A stretch of 64,000 nt of DNA from Bradyrhizobium sp. ORS 285. GTDB taxonomy: Bacteria > Pseudomonadota > Alphaproteobacteria > Rhizobiales > Xanthobacteraceae. The stretch spans positions 1,674,001 to 1,738,000 of the forward strand of contig NZ_LT859959.1 in the NCBI RefSeq assembly GCF_900176205.1, read 5' to 3'. Positions 46,039 to 56,334 of this stretch are shown here, piece after piece. Position numbers and translations under genes: made by a program. How positions within the stretch are numbered: the first letter of the stretch is position 1; each line of letters opens with the position of its first letter. A model generated the notes under the pieces. The model did not search any database. It saw only the letters and a list, made by a program, of their open reading frames with translations, and was not told the origin of the DNA.

Positions 46039-46431
46039 CTACGTCGCGAGGCTCGGCTCGGTGCTGCGCCGCGCCAGCACCGTCTCGACCGCGTGGGTCA
46101 CGCCGTCAAAGGTGATCGGCTTGGCGATGACCGCCTCGGCGCCCTGGCGCAGGCCCGCCAGCGCGAGCGGTGACCTGGTCGAGCCGGCGACGACGATGAT
46201 GCCGGCCTGATTGAGCTTGCGGGCGAGCATGCCGACCGTCTCGGCGCCGTCGTCCTCGAGAATGCTGCTGCCGACCAGCACCGCGTCCGGTGTCGCCCGT
46301 GCAGCCTTGCTCAGCGCATCCGCGGTCTCTGCGAAGGTGAAGGTCTCGTGACGCTCGCTGAGGATATAGCCGAGCGCCGAGCGGATCACCTGATCGGATT
46401 CAATGACAAAGACGCACGTCCTGCTCGACAT
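46039..46431 (-). CDS. Atypical receiver-domain protein lacking the phosphoacceptor aspartate
   Basis: A 130-residue single-domain protein of CheY-like fold: FVIESDQVIRSALGYIL at the N-terminus and the conserved Lys-Pro (VIAKPITFDG) near the end. Where receivers carry the phosphorylated Asp (usually L-D at the end of strand 3) this one has PDAVLVGSSIL, with Gly and Ser. It therefore probably cannot be phosphorylated in the usual way. ATG 46431 has AAGGAGC upstream. It lies between sufE and the nifH control region, with a perfect FixK-type box 37 bases upstream. A regulatory or adaptor role in low-oxygen control is inferred. Confidence 0.75.
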   Translation of the reverse strand: MSSRTCVFVIESDQVIRSALGYILSERHETFTFAETADALSKAARATPDAVLVGSSILEDDGAETVGMLARKLNQAGIIVVAGSTRSPLALAGLRQGAEAVIAKPITFDGVTHAVETVLARRSTEPSLAT

Positions 46432-46467
46432 CGAAAATGCTCCTTCTGGCCCGTTCGTAGAGCGGGT

Positions 46468-46481
46468 TTGATCTACATCAA
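46468..46481 (-). promoter_or_regulatory. FixK/FNR-type box upstream of the pseudo-receiver gene
   Basis: TTGAT-CTAC-ATCAA is a perfect symmetric FixK box. It is centred 43 bases from ATG 46431. For class II activation the transcript would start almost at the ATG, so either the message is nearly leaderless or the geometry differs. The plus-strand nifH promoter is 230 bases away and is not its natural target. Confidence 0.75.
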
Positions 46482-46569
46482 GCAAACTCCGTACCGCAGG
46501 CCTGAGCGGGCTTCATACATGCGCTGCGAGGGAGGATCGCTGCAGCGCTGCGTGGAGCCTGCGACGACA

Positions 46570-46585
46570 TGTGTCGTTTCGGACA
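46570..46585 (+). promoter_or_regulatory. NifA upstream activator site 1 of nifH
   Basis: TGT-GTCGTTTCGG-ACA, exact TGT-N10-ACA, 120 bases before the -24 element. Confidence 0.82.
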
Positions 46586-46619
46586 GCACGTCGTGGGAGC
46601 GTCGGGTGAAAAACCCAGA

Positions 46620-46635
46620 TGTCGGGTTTGCAACA
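46620..46635 (+). promoter_or_regulatory. NifA upstream activator site 2 of nifH
   Basis: TGT-CGGGTTTGCA-ACA, exact TGT-N10-ACA, 50 bases after site 1, about five helical turns, so both sites face the same side of the DNA. Confidence 0.8.
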
Positions 46636-46659
46636 AGCTCATCCTACCGCCGAGCTTGA

Positions 46660-47769
<1,110 letters not shown>

Positions 47770-47784
47770 AGCGTCACCGGTCAT

Positions 47785-47809
47785 CCGGCCCGTCTGTTCG
47801 ACGGGCCGG
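47785..47809 (+). terminator. 10-bp hairpin between nifH and nifD
   Basis: CCGGCCCGTC and GACGGGCCGG flank the loop TGTTC, 15 bases after the nifH stop. No T run follows. It may protect a shorter nifH message and raise Fe-protein output. Confidence 0.7.
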
Positions 47810-47845
47810 GCGATCTCCGCAACCGATCATCGAGGAAAAAGCCAG

Positions 47846-49348
47846 ATGAGCGTTATCGAGAAACAAAGCGTTGCCGAGATCAAGGCACGCAACAAGGAAC
47901 TGATCGCCGAGGTCCTCAAGGTTTATCCTGAGAAGACCGCCAAGCGCCGCGCCAAGCATCTCAACGTCCATGAGTCCGGCAAGTCGGACTGCGGCGTCAA
48001 GTCGAACATCAAGTCGATCCCGGGTGTCATGACCATCCGTGGTTGCGCCTATGCCGGCTCGAAGGGCGTGGTCTGGGGTCCGATCAAGGACATGATCCAC
48101 ATCAGCCACGGCCCGGTCGGCTGCGGCCAGTACTCCTGGGCGGCGCGCCGCAACTATTACATCGGCACGACCGGCATCGACACCTTCGTCACGATGCAGT
48201 TCACCTCCGACTTCCAGGAGAAGGACATCGTCTTCGGCGGCGACAAGAAGCTCGCCAAGATCATGGACGAAATCCAGGAGCTGTTCCCGCTGAACAACGG
48301 CATCACCGTGCAGTCGGAGTGCCCGATCGGTCTGATCGGCGACGACATCGAGGCGGTCTCCAAGGTCAAGTCCAAGGAGTATGACGGCAAGACCATCGTC
48401 CCCGTCCGCTGCGAAGGCTTCCGCGGTGTCTCGCAGTCGCTCGGCCACCACATCGCCAACGACGCGATCCGGGACTGGGTGTTCGACAAGCTGCCGGCCG
48501 ACGCCGCGCCGCGCTTCGAGCCGTCGGATTACGACGTCGCGATCATCGGCGACTACAACATCGGTGGCGACGCCTGGTCCTCGCGCATCCTGCTCGAAGA
48601 GATGGGCCTGCGCGTGATCGCCCAGTGGTCGGGCGACGGCTCGCTCGCGGAGCTGGAGGCGACGCCGAAGGCGAAGCTGAACGTTCTGCACTGCTACCGC
48701 TCGATGAACTACATCTCGCGTCACATGGAAGAGAAGTACAACATTCCGTGGTGCGAGTACAACTTCTTCGGACCGAGCAAGATCGCCGAATCGCTGCGCA
48801 AGATCGCCAGCTATTTCGACGACAAGATCAAGGAAGGTGCCGAGCGCGTCATCGCCAAGTACCAGCCCTTGATGGACGCCGTGATCGCCAAGTACCGGCC
48901 GCGCCTGGAAGGCAAGACCGTGATGCTGTTCGTCGGCGGCCTGCGTCCGCGCCACGTGATCGGCGCCTACGAGGACCTCGGCATGGAAGTCGTCGGCACC
49001 GGCTACGAGTTCGGCCACAATGACGACTATCAGCGCACCGCCCAGCACTACGTCAAGGACGGCACGCTGATCTACGACGACGTGACCGGCTACGAGTTCG
49101 AGAAGTTCGTCGAGAAGGTCCAGCCGGACCTGGTCGGCTCGGGCATCAAGGAAAAGTACGTGTTCCAGAAGATGGGCGTGCCGTTCCGCCAGATGCACTC
49201 CTGGGACTACTCGGGTCCCTACCATGGCTATGACGGGTTCGCGATCTTCGCCCGCGACATGGACATGGCGATCAACTCGCCGGTCTGGAAGATGACCAAG
49301 GCTCCCTGGAAGCAGGCTCCCAAGCCGCTGCTCCAGGCGGCCGAGTAA
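47846..49348 (+). CDS. nifD: Nitrogenase molybdenum-iron protein alpha chain NifD
   Basis: Subunit holding FeMo-cofactor. Of 500 residues, P-cluster ligands are Cys67 ([10 protein letters not shown]), Cys93 (PVGCGQYSW) and Cys158 (QSECPIG). Cofactor ligands are Cys282 ([10 protein letters not shown]) and His450 ([12 protein letters not shown]). All key residues are intact, indicating a molybdenum enzyme rather than VnfD or AnfD. GAGGAAAAAGCC precedes ATG 47846. Confidence 0.97.
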   Translation: MSVIEKQSVAEIKARNKELIAEVLKVYPEKTAKRRAKHLNVHESGKSDCGVKSNIKSIPGVMTIRGCAYAGSKGVVWGPIKDMIHISHGPVGCGQYSWAARRNYYIGTTGIDTFVTMQFTSDFQEKDIVFGGDKKLAKIMDEIQELFPLNNGITVQSECPIGLIGDDIEAVSKVKSKEYDGKTIVPVRCEGFRGVSQSLGHHIANDAIRDWVFDKLPADAAPRFEPSDYDVAIIGDYNIGGDAWSSRILLEEMGLRVIAQWSGDGSLAELEATPKAKLNVLHCYRSMNYISRHMEEKYNIPWCEYNFFGPSKIAESLRKIASYFDDKIKEGAERVIAKYQPLMDAVIAKYRPRLEGKTVMLFVGGLRPRHVIGAYEDLGMEVVGTGYEFGHNDDYQRTAQHYVKDGTLIYDDVTGYEFEKFVEKVQPDLVGSGIKEKYVFQKMGVPFRQMHSWDYSGPYHGYDGFAIFARDMDMAINSPVWKMTKAPWKQAPKPLLQAAE

Positions 49349-49377
49349 CTGGCAAAGTAACCACAACCACCCACGGC

Positions 49378-49403
49378 CTGGCTCTCCTTCGGCGGAGAGC
49401 CAG
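49378..49403 (+). terminator. 10-bp hairpin between nifD and nifK
   Basis: CTGGCTCTCC and GGAGAGCCAG enclose TTCGGC, about 30 bases after the nifD stop. Like the nifH hairpin it lacks a T run and is better viewed as an mRNA-processing or stability element. Confidence 0.65.
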
Positions 49404-49443
49404 CGCTCCCTGATCGACACAGGAACATAGAGAGGGTTTTCCC

Positions 49444-51003
49444 ATGACACAGTCTGCCGAACATGTGCTCGATCACTTCGAGCTTTTCCGTGGTCCCGAA
49501 TACCAGCAGATGCTGGCCAACAAGAAGAAGATGTTCGAAAATCCGCGCGATCCTGCGGAAGTCGAGCGCATCCGCGAATGGGCCAAGACGCCCGAATATC
49601 GCGAGAAGAATTTCGCCCGCGAGGCGCTGACCGTCAACCCGGCCAAGGCCTGCCAGCCGCTCGGCGCCGTGTTCGTCGCCGTCGGCTTCGAGAAGACTCT
49701 GCCGTTCGTGCACGGTTCGCAGGGCTGCGTCGCCTATTATCGCAGCCATCTGTCGCGTCACTTCAAGGAGCCGAGCTCCTGCGTGTCGTCGTCGATGACC
49801 GAGGACGCAGCCGTGTTCGGCGGCCTCAACAACATGATCGACGGCCTCGCCAACGCCTACAACATGTACAAGCCGAAGATGATCGCGGTGTCGACCACCT
49901 GCATGGCGGAAGTCATCGGTGACGACCTCAACGCCTTCATCAAGACCTCGAAGGAAAAGGGCTCGGTTCCGGCCGAGTACGACGTTCCCTTCGCCCACAC
50001 CCCGGCCTTCGTCGGCAGCCACGTCACCGGCTACGACAATGCGATGAAGGGCATTCTCGACCATTTCTGGGACGGCAAGGCCGGCACCGCGCCGAAGCTG
50101 GAGCGCGTCCCGAACGAGAAGATCAACTTCATCGGCGGCTTCGACGGCTACACCGTCGGCAACATCCGCGAGGTCAAGCACATCTTCGAGGAAATGGGGA
50201 TCGAGTACACCATCCTCGGCGACAACTCGAACGTGTTCGACACGCCGACCGACGGCGAGTTCCGCATGTATGAGGGCGGAACGACCCTGGAAGATGCGGC
50301 CAACGCGGTCCACGCCAAGGCGACCATCTCGATGCAGCACTATTGCACCGAGAAGACGCTGCCCTTCATCGCCAACCACGGCCAGGAGGTGGTCTCGTTC
50401 CATCACCCGGTCGGCGTCTCCGGCACCGACGCCTTCGTGATGGCGCTGTCGCGCATCTCGGGCAAGGAGATCCCGGAATCGCTTTCCATCGAGCGCGGCC
50501 GCCTGGTCGACGCGATCGCCGACTCCAGCGCCCACATCCATGGCAAGAAGTTCGCGATCTATGGCGATCCGGACCTCTGCCTCGGCCTGGCTTCGTTCCT
50601 GCTGGAACTCGGCGCCGAGCCGACCCATGTGCTCGCCACCAACGGCAACAAGGAGTGGGCAGAGCGCGTGCAGGCGGTGTTCGATGCCTCGCCGTTTGGC
50701 AAGAACTGCCACGTGTATCCCGGCAAGGATCTCTGGCACATGCGCTCGCTGCTGTTCACCGAGCCGGTCGACTTCTTGATCGGCAACACCTACGGCAAGT
50801 ACCTGGAGCGCGACACCGGCACGCCGCTGATCCGCATCGGCTTCCCGATCTTCGATCGCCACCACAAGCACCGTTATCCGGTGTGGGGCTATCAGGGCGG
50901 CCTGAACGTGCTGGTCACGATCCTCGACAAGATCTTCGACGAGATCGACCGCAACACCAACGTGCCGGCCAAGTCGGACTACAGCTTCGACATCATCCGG
51001 TAA
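49444..51003 (+). CDS. nifK: Nitrogenase molybdenum-iron protein beta chain NifK
   Basis: Beta subunit of the MoFe protein, 519 residues, normal for the long-N-terminus class. P-cluster ligands are Cys70 (AKACQPLG), Cys95 (SQGCVAYYR) and Cys153 ([12 protein letters not shown]), followed by the beta-188-type serine region. ATG 49444 sits behind AGAGAGGGTTTTCCC. It is 95 bases downstream of nifD. Confidence 0.97.
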   Translation: MTQSAEHVLDHFELFRGPEYQQMLANKKKMFENPRDPAEVERIREWAKTPEYREKNFAREALTVNPAKACQPLGAVFVAVGFEKTLPFVHGSQGCVAYYRSHLSRHFKEPSSCVSSSMTEDAAVFGGLNNMIDGLANAYNMYKPKMIAVSTTCMAEVIGDDLNAFIKTSKEKGSVPAEYDVPFAHTPAFVGSHVTGYDNAMKGILDHFWDGKAGTAPKLERVPNEKINFIGGFDGYTVGNIREVKHIFEEMGIEYTILGDNSNVFDTPTDGEFRMYEGGTTLEDAANAVHAKATISMQHYCTEKTLPFIANHGQEVVSFHHPVGVSGTDAFVMALSRISGKEIPESLSIERGRLVDAIADSSAHIHGKKFAIYGDPDLCLGLASFLLELGAEPTHVLATNGNKEWAERVQAVFDASPFGKNCHVYPGKDLWHMRSLLFTEPVDFLIGNTYGKYLERDTGTPLIRIGFPIFDRHHKHRYPVWGYQGGLNVLVTILDKIFDEIDRNTNVPAKSDYSFDIIR

Positions 51004-51011
51004 GTCACGGC

Positions 51012-51040
51012 GCGCGGCGGTCCCCAAAGGGCCGCCGCGC
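51012..51040 (+). terminator. Strong hairpin between nifK and nifE
   Basis: GCGCGGCGG and CCGCCGCGC, extended by CCC/GGG around an AAA loop, give a GC-rich stem 9 bases after the nifK stop. It separates the structural genes from the cofactor-assembly genes and could lower nifEN expression. Confidence 0.7.
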
Positions 51041-51136
51041 TTCGCTCCGGACGATGCGGCTCGTGGGAAGGCAACGAATGCCTGAGCCGCTTCATCCCAC
51101 CAAGACGCGCCGAAGGTCCGCCAACAGGAGAAGCCG

Positions 51137-52810
51137 ATGAGCTCGCTGTCTGCCACGATCCAGAACGTCTTCAACGAGCCGGGTTGCGGCAAGAACGCCA
51201 ACAAGTCCGAGGCCGAGCGCAAGAAGGGCTGCACCAAGCAGCTGCAGCCGGGCGGCGCGGCCGGTGGCTGCGCCTTCGACGGCGCCAAGGTCGCGCTGCA
51301 GCCGCTGACCGACGTCGCGCATCTCGTGCACGGGCCGATCGCCTGCGAAGGCAATTCCTGGGACAACCGCGGCGCGGCCTCGTCCGGCTCGCAGATCTGG
51401 CGCACCGGTTTCACCACCGACATCAACGAGACCGACGTCGTGTTCGGCGGCGAGAAGCGCCTGTACAAGGCGATCAAGGAAATCATCGAGAAATACGATC
51501 CGCCGGCGGTCTTCGTCTACCAGACCTGCGTGCCCGCCATGACCGGTGACGACATCAACGCGGTCTGCAAGGCGGCCTCGGCCAAGTTCGGCAAGCCCTG
51601 CATTCCCGTCAATTCGCCCGGCTTCGTCGGCCCTAAGAATCTCGGCAACAAGCTCGCCGGCGAGGCGCTGCTCGACCACGTCATCGGCACCGTCGAGCCG
51701 GAGGTGACGACGCCCTACGACCTCAACATCATCGGCGAATACAATCTCTCCGGCGAGCTCTGGCAGGTGAAGCCGCTGTTCGACGAACTCGGTATCCGCA
51801 TCTCGGCCTGCATCTCCGGCGACGGCCGCTACAAGGACGTCGCGTCGTCGCACCGCGCCCGCGCGGCGATGATGGTGTGCTCCAAGGCGATGATCAACGT
51901 CGCCCGCAAGATGGAGGAGCGCTACGGCATTCCGTTCTTCGAAGGCTCGTTCTACGGCATCCAGGATTCCTCGGACTCGCTGCGCGAGATCGCGCGTCTT
52001 CTCGTCGAGCGCGGCGCGCCGGCGGATCTGCTGGACCGCACCGAGGCGGTGATCGCCCGCGAGGAGGCCAAGGCGTGGGCGGCGATCGAGCCGTTCAAGA
52101 AGCGGCTCACCGGCAAGAAGGTGCTGCTGATCACCGGCGGCGTGAAGTCGTGGTCGGTGGTGGCGGCGCTGCAGGAGGCCGGCATGGAGCTGGTCGGCAC
52201 CTCCGTCAAGAAGTCCACCAAGGAGGACAAGGAGCGCATCAAGGAGCTGATGGGCCAGGACGCCCACATGATCGACGATATGGCGCCGCGAGAGATGTAC
52301 AAGATGCTCAAGGACGCCAAGGCCGACATCATGCTGTCGGGCGGCAAGTCGCAGTTCGTGGCGCTGAAGGCGGCGATGCCGTGGCTCGACATCAACCAGG
52401 AACGCTCGCACGCCTTCATGGGCTATATCGGCATGGTCAAGCTGGTCGCCGAGATCGACAAGGCGATCTACAATCCGATGTGGGAGCAGCTGCGCAAGCG
52501 GGCGCCGTGGGAGAGCGCCAGCAACAATTGGCAGGCCAAGGCGATCGCGCAGGCCAATGCGGAGGCTGCTGCGCTCGCCGCCGATCCCGTCGCGGCCGAG
52601 GCTGCGCGCCGCGCCAAGAAGATCTGCCACTGCAAGTCGGTCGATCTCGGCACCATCGAGGATGCGATCAAGGCGCATGGTCTGACCGACGTCGCCGGCG
52701 TCCGCACTCACACCAACGCCTCGGGCGGCTGCGGCGCCTGCGCCGGCCGGGTCGAGGACATCCTGGCGCGCTCGAGCGCACCGACGGAACTGCTGCAGGC
52801 GGCGGAATAG
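51137..52810 (+). CDS. nifE: FeMo-cofactor assembly protein NifE with C-terminal Bfd-like [2Fe-2S] domain
   Basis: Alpha subunit of the NifEN scaffold on which NifB-co matures. The core (about residues 1-455) is NifE with PIACEGNSWDNRG and YQTCVPAMTGDDI segments. A linker rich in Ala leads to an extra domain with Cys497, Cys499, Cys532 and Cys535 (CHCKSVDLGTIEDAI ... GGCGACAGRVEDIL), the pattern of bacterioferritin-associated ferredoxin domains. Total length is 557 residues, about 80 to 90 more than NifE of Azotobacter. The tail could bring electrons to NifEN. nifN follows after 10 bases. Confidence 0.95.
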   Translation: MSSLSATIQNVFNEPGCGKNANKSEAERKKGCTKQLQPGGAAGGCAFDGAKVALQPLTDVAHLVHGPIACEGNSWDNRGAASSGSQIWRTGFTTDINETDVVFGGEKRLYKAIKEIIEKYDPPAVFVYQTCVPAMTGDDINAVCKAASAKFGKPCIPVNSPGFVGPKNLGNKLAGEALLDHVIGTVEPEVTTPYDLNIIGEYNLSGELWQVKPLFDELGIRISACISGDGRYKDVASSHRARAAMMVCSKAMINVARKMEERYGIPFFEGSFYGIQDSSDSLREIARLLVERGAPADLLDRTEAVIAREEAKAWAAIEPFKKRLTGKKVLLITGGVKSWSVVAALQEAGMELVGTSVKKSTKEDKERIKELMGQDAHMIDDMAPREMYKMLKDAKADIMLSGGKSQFVALKAAMPWLDINQERSHAFMGYIGMVKLVAEIDKAIYNPMWEQLRKRAPWESASNNWQAKAIAQANAEAAALAADPVAAEAARRAKKICHCKSVDLGTIEDAIKAHGLTDVAGVRTHTNASGGCGACAGRVEDILARSSAPTELLQAAE

Positions 52811-52820
52811 GGCGGCGCTC

Positions 52821-54218
52821 ATGGCCAAGGTCACGATTGGAAAGAAGGCCTGCGCGGTCAATCCGCTGAAGATGAGCCAGCCGATCGGCGGCTCGTTCGC
52901 CTTCCTCGGCCTGCGCGGCGCGATGCCGCTGCTGCACGGCTCGCAAGGCTGCACCTCGTTCGGCCTGACGCTGTTCGTGCGCCACTTCAAGGAAGCGGTG
53001 CCGATGCAGACGACGGCGATGAGCGAGGTTGCCACCGTGCTCGGCGGCTACGAGAATGTCGAGCAGGCGATCCTCAACATCACCAAGAAGCAGAAGCCGG
53101 AGATCATCGGCATCTGCTCGACCGGAGTCACCGAGACCAAGGGCGACGACGTCGACGGCTACATCAAGCTGATCCGCGAGAAGCATCCGGAGCTCGCGAC
53201 CTATCCGCTGGTCTACGTCTCGACGCCCGACTTCAAGGATGCGTTCCAGGACGGCTGGGACAAGACGGTCGCCAAGATGGTCGAGGTGCTCGTCGACAAG
53301 CCGACCTCGACGCGGCGTGATCCTGCCAAGGTCAACGTGCTGCCCGGCTGCCATCTGACGCCCGGCGATATCGAGGAGCTCCGCACCATCTTCGAGGATT
53401 TCGGCCTGGAGCCGTCGTTCCTGCCGGATATCGGCGGTTCGCTCGACGGCCATATCCCGGACGAGTTCACGCCGACCACGATCGGCGGCATCGGACTGGA
53501 AGAGATCGCGACCATGGGCAGTGCGTCCTGGACGATCGCGATCGGCGCGCAGATGAAGCGCGCGGCGGAGGCGATGCAGGCCAAGACCGGCGTGCCGTAC
53601 CGGCTGTTCGAGCGGCTCTGCGGCCTCTTGCCGAACGACGAGTTCATGGCCTTCCTGAGCGAGATCTCGGGACGTCCGGTGCCGGCGAAATATCGCCGCC
53701 AGCGCGGCCAGCTCGCGGATGCGATGCTGGATGCGCATTTCCATATCGGCGGCCGCAAGCTTGCTGTTGGCGCCGAGCCGGATTTGCTGTTCGACGTCGC
53801 CAGCATGCTGCACGACATGGGCGCCGAGATCTCGGTCGCCGTCACCACGACGCAGTCGCCAGTGCTCGAGCGCATGCCTTGCGAGGAGGTGCTGATCGGT
53901 GATCTCGAGGATCTGGAAAACCTCGCGAAGGCGCGCGACTGCGGCCTGATGATGACGCATTCGCACGGTCGCCAGGCCGCGGCGCGGCTCAAGATCCCGT
54001 TCTACCGGATCGGCTTTCCGATGTTCGACCGGCTGGGGGCAGGGCATCTGCTGACGGTCGGCTATCGCGGCACCCGCGACCTGGTGTTCGCGCTGGCCAA
54101 TCTGATCATCGCCGACCGCGAGGACAACCATCAGCCGACGCCGGACACCTGGATCGATCCCTGGAAGGATTTCCAGCAGGCCTCGCCCGAGTCCGCCGTC
54201 GTGGCACCGCTGCATTGA
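52821..54218 (+). CDS. nifN: FeMo-cofactor assembly protein NifN
   Basis: Beta subunit of the NifEN scaffold, 465 residues, related to NifK. ACAVNPLKMSQPIGG and LHGSQGCTSFG are the conserved N-terminal cysteine segments; ICSTGVTETKGDD is the third. Ends with the usual non-conserved tail. It is 10 bases from nifE and 25 from nifX. Confidence 0.95.
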   Translation: MAKVTIGKKACAVNPLKMSQPIGGSFAFLGLRGAMPLLHGSQGCTSFGLTLFVRHFKEAVPMQTTAMSEVATVLGGYENVEQAILNITKKQKPEIIGICSTGVTETKGDDVDGYIKLIREKHPELATYPLVYVSTPDFKDAFQDGWDKTVAKMVEVLVDKPTSTRRDPAKVNVLPGCHLTPGDIEELRTIFEDFGLEPSFLPDIGGSLDGHIPDEFTPTTIGGIGLEEIATMGSASWTIAIGAQMKRAAEAMQAKTGVPYRLFERLCGLLPNDEFMAFLSEISGRPVPAKYRRQRGQLADAMLDAHFHIGGRKLAVGAEPDLLFDVASMLHDMGAEISVAVTTTQSPVLERMPCEEVLIGDLEDLENLAKARDCGLMMTHSHGRQAAARLKIPFYRIGFPMFDRLGAGHLLTVGYRGTRDLVFALANLIIADREDNHQPTPDTWIDPWKDFQQASPESAVVAPLH

Positions 54219-54243
54219 CGCGTCAGGAGAAAGGACCGACGAC

Positions 54244-54639
54244 ATGAAAGTCGCATTCGCTACCCAGGATCTTAAACGCGTCGACGCCCATTTCGGCTGG
54301 GCCAAGAACATCGCGATCTACGATCTCGATCCCGAAGGCTATCGCTTCCTTGAGGCCGTCGAGTTCGACGGCGATCTCAAGGAGGACGGCAACGAGGACA
54401 AGCTGGCGCCGAAGATCGAGGCGATCAAGGATTGCGCGATCCTCTATGTCGCCGCGATCGGCGGCTCCGGCGCGGCGCGCGTCGTCGCCAACAACATTCA
54501 CCCGATGAAGGTCACCCAGCCGGAGGACATCACCGATCTGCTCGGCAAGCTGCAGGCGGTGCTGAAGGGCACGCCGCCACCGTGGCTGCGCAAAGCCTTG
54601 GCAAAAGGCCAGGAACGCGCGCTCGATTTCGAGGAATGA
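54244..54639 (+). CDS. nifX: NifX, cofactor-binding assembly protein
   Basis: A 131-residue protein that binds NifB-co and shuttles precursor to NifEN. It begins [20 protein letters not shown], the dinitrogenase-cofactor-binding fold shared with NifY and NafY. It lies in the nifHDKENX operon, 10 bases before the NifX-associated gene. Confidence 0.94.
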   Translation: MKVAFATQDLKRVDAHFGWAKNIAIYDLDPEGYRFLEAVEFDGDLKEDGNEDKLAPKIEAIKDCAILYVAAIGGSGAARVVANNIHPMKVTQPEDITDLLGKLQAVLKGTPPPWLRKALAKGQERALDFEE

Positions 54640-54649
54640 GGAAACGAAC

Positions 54650-55120
54650 ATGTCGGATACCGCAGTCGTAGAAGAAGTCGTCCCCGCCGAGCAGCGGCCT
54701 TTCGTCAAGGAGCTGATCAAGGTCTGGCGCGCCCAGGACACCCATGGGGCCTGGGAGGGCAAGAAGGACGTCGAGCTGCTTGAGCCCTACATCCTGGACA
54801 AGGAGAAGCGTCGGGCGCTGCCGATCATCGGTGATCCCGATCCGGAGACGATCTGGCGGCTGGAGCTGTTCTTCAACGCGATCGCGCTGTCGATCGAGAA
54901 GGCCACCGGCGTGATGATCTCGCCGATGCTGAAGATGAGCCATGAAGGCTTCGGCCGCATGGTGTTGATCGGCGGCCGGCTGATCGTGGTGAACAAGCAG
55001 CTGCGCGACGTGCACCGCTTCGGCTTCGACAATCTCGGCAAGCTGGCCGACGAGGGCGACAAGTTCGTCAAGGCCGGCGTCGAGATGATCGAGAAGTTCA
55101 AGGACGTCGCGAATTACTGA
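54650..55120 (+). CDS. NifX-associated nitrogen fixation protein (DUF269)
   Basis: A 156-residue protein of the family almost always encoded after nifX. Conserved [17 protein letters not shown] and a helical C-terminus are visible. ATG 54650 follows GAGGAAACGAAC. The function is not defined; phylogenetic distribution ties it to molybdenum nitrogenase. Confidence 0.92.
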   Translation: MSDTAVVEEVVPAEQRPFVKELIKVWRAQDTHGAWEGKKDVELLEPYILDKEKRRALPIIGDPDPETIWRLELFFNAIALSIEKATGVMISPMLKMSHEGFGRMVLIGGRLIVVNKQLRDVHRFGFDNLGKLADEGDKFVKAGVEMIEKFKDVANY

Positions 55121-55137
55121 ACTGCGAGGATGAGACG

Positions 55138-55338
55138 ATGAGCGACCTGGATACATTGAAGGCCGAGATCAAGAAGCTGTCGGCCCGCGCCATGGATGCC
55201 AAGATGAACCTGCACGATCTGTCGGAGGAACTGCCCATCAACTGGGACCAGATCCTGCCGACCGCGCAGAAGGCGCATGAGGCATTCGCCGAGCTGGAGA
55301 AGAAGCGGGCCGAGCTGAAGAAGCTCGAGGCCGCGTAA
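55138..55338 (+). CDS. CCE_0567-family metalloprotein, nif-associated
   Basis: A 66-residue, wholly alpha-helical protein (DTLKAEIKKLSARAMDAKMN, then LHDLSEELP). Homologues form small helical bundles that bind metal and lie between the NifX-associated gene and fdxB in many diazotrophs. The same neighbours are seen here: 17 bases after the former and 23 before the latter. The role is unknown. Confidence 0.88.
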   Translation: MSDLDTLKAEIKKLSARAMDAKMNLHDLSEELPINWDQILPTAQKAHEAFAELEKKRAELKKLEAA

Positions 55339-55361
55339 AGCCCGCACAAGGACCTGTCACC

Positions 55362-55649
55362 ATGTCCAATTCAACCCGCGACGGCCGCGACTGGCGGCCG
55401 GACTATCTGGTCGCGATCGATGCGGCCAAGTGCATCGGCTGCGGCCGCTGCTACAAGGTGTGCGGCCGCGAGGTGATGACCCTGAAGGGCATCAACGACG
55501 AGGGCGAGTTCGTCGAGCTCGACGACGACGAGGATGACGAGGTCGAGAAGAAGATCATGGTCATGCACGACACCGGCGCCTGCATCGGCTGCGGCGCCTG
55601 CGCCCGGGTCTGCCCGACCAACTGCCAGACCCATTCGCCGGCGGGCTGA
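55362..55649 (+). CDS. fdxB: Ferredoxin III, nif-specific (FdxB)
   Basis: A 95-residue ferredoxin with one cluster site at Cys24, 27, 30 and 34 and a second at Cys74, 77, 80 and 84, with an extra Cys88. The two halves are joined by a long, very acidic linker (residues 47-63, mostly Asp and Glu). It is a probable electron donor in cofactor assembly or to nitrogenase. It is part of the nifHDKENX transcript by spacing. Confidence 0.92.
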   Translation: MSNSTRDGRDWRPDYLVAIDAAKCIGCGRCYKVCGREVMTLKGINDEGEFVELDDDEDDEVEKKIMVMHDTGACIGCGACARVCPTNCQTHSPAG

Positions 55650-55667
55650 GACATCGGACGTGCTGTG

Positions 55668-55994
55668 ATGCTGCGGATGGACGCAAAATTCACGATCGGC
55701 CAGGTGACCCGGCACCGCGTCTACGATCTGCGCGGTGTCGTGTTCGATGTCGACCTGTCGTTCTCCGAGGAAGAGGGCTGGCGGGCTATCACGATGGACA
55801 AGCGCCTCGACAAGGAGCAGCCGTTCTACTATCTGCTCGCCGAATGCGGCGACAGCAGCTACATCGCTTATGTGCCGGAGCAGAACCTCGTAGCCGATGT
55901 CTCCGGCGAGCCGGTGAAGCATCCGGATATCGGCGAGTTGTTCGATGTCGATGACGGCGGCAGCTATCATTACCGTGGCCGGATATTCCAGTAA
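55668..55994 (+). CDS. hspQ: HspQ-family protein
   Basis: A 108-residue protein of the HspQ/YccV family: FTIGQVTRHRVYDLRGVVFDVD and HPDIGELFDVDDGGSYHYRGRIFQ are diagnostic. In enterobacteria HspQ binds hemimethylated DNA or acts as a Lon specificity factor. Here it directly follows fdxB (18 bases) and is probably the last gene of the nif operon, perhaps a nif-dedicated proteolysis adaptor. ATG 55668 or ATG 55677 could be the start. Confidence 0.85.
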   Translation: MLRMDAKFTIGQVTRHRVYDLRGVVFDVDLSFSEEEGWRAITMDKRLDKEQPFYYLLAECGDSSYIAYVPEQNLVADVSGEPVKHPDIGELFDVDDGGSYHYRGRIFQ

Positions 55995-56334
55995 TTGACC
56001 GGCTATCCAGCGACCGCCGTCATTGCGAGAAGGCGCAGGCGACGAAGCAATCCAGAGTTCCCGCACCGGCCCTGGATCGCGTCGCCGCGCTCGCGATGAC
56101 GCTGGTGATCCGTAGGGTGGGCAAAGGCGCCTGGGCGGTCTCACGATAGATGCTCGGTCTAACGCGCCGTGCCCACCGTCTGTCCGCGCGTGGGAGCGAC
56201 AATGGTGGGCACGCCATCGCCCGTCGCTGCGCGCCGGACGCTGGCTTTGCCCACCCTACGATTCTTGTCCCTCATGGTGAGGAGCGCCGAAGGCGCGTCT
56301 CGAACCATGAGGCCCCTGATCGTCGACGCTTCGC
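55995..56334. repeat. Gene-free region of three dispersed repeat types
   Basis: CATTGCGAG with GCGACGAAGCAATCCAGAG to CGCTCGCGATGACG (56021-56101); GTAGGGTGGGCAAAGGCG and its inverted partner TTTGCCCACCCTAC (56112-56260); and CTCATGGTGAGGAGCGC to GCGTCTCGAACCATGAGG (56271-56312). All three are typical Bradyrhizobium intergenic repeats. Open frames here are spurious. Confidence 0.78.
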
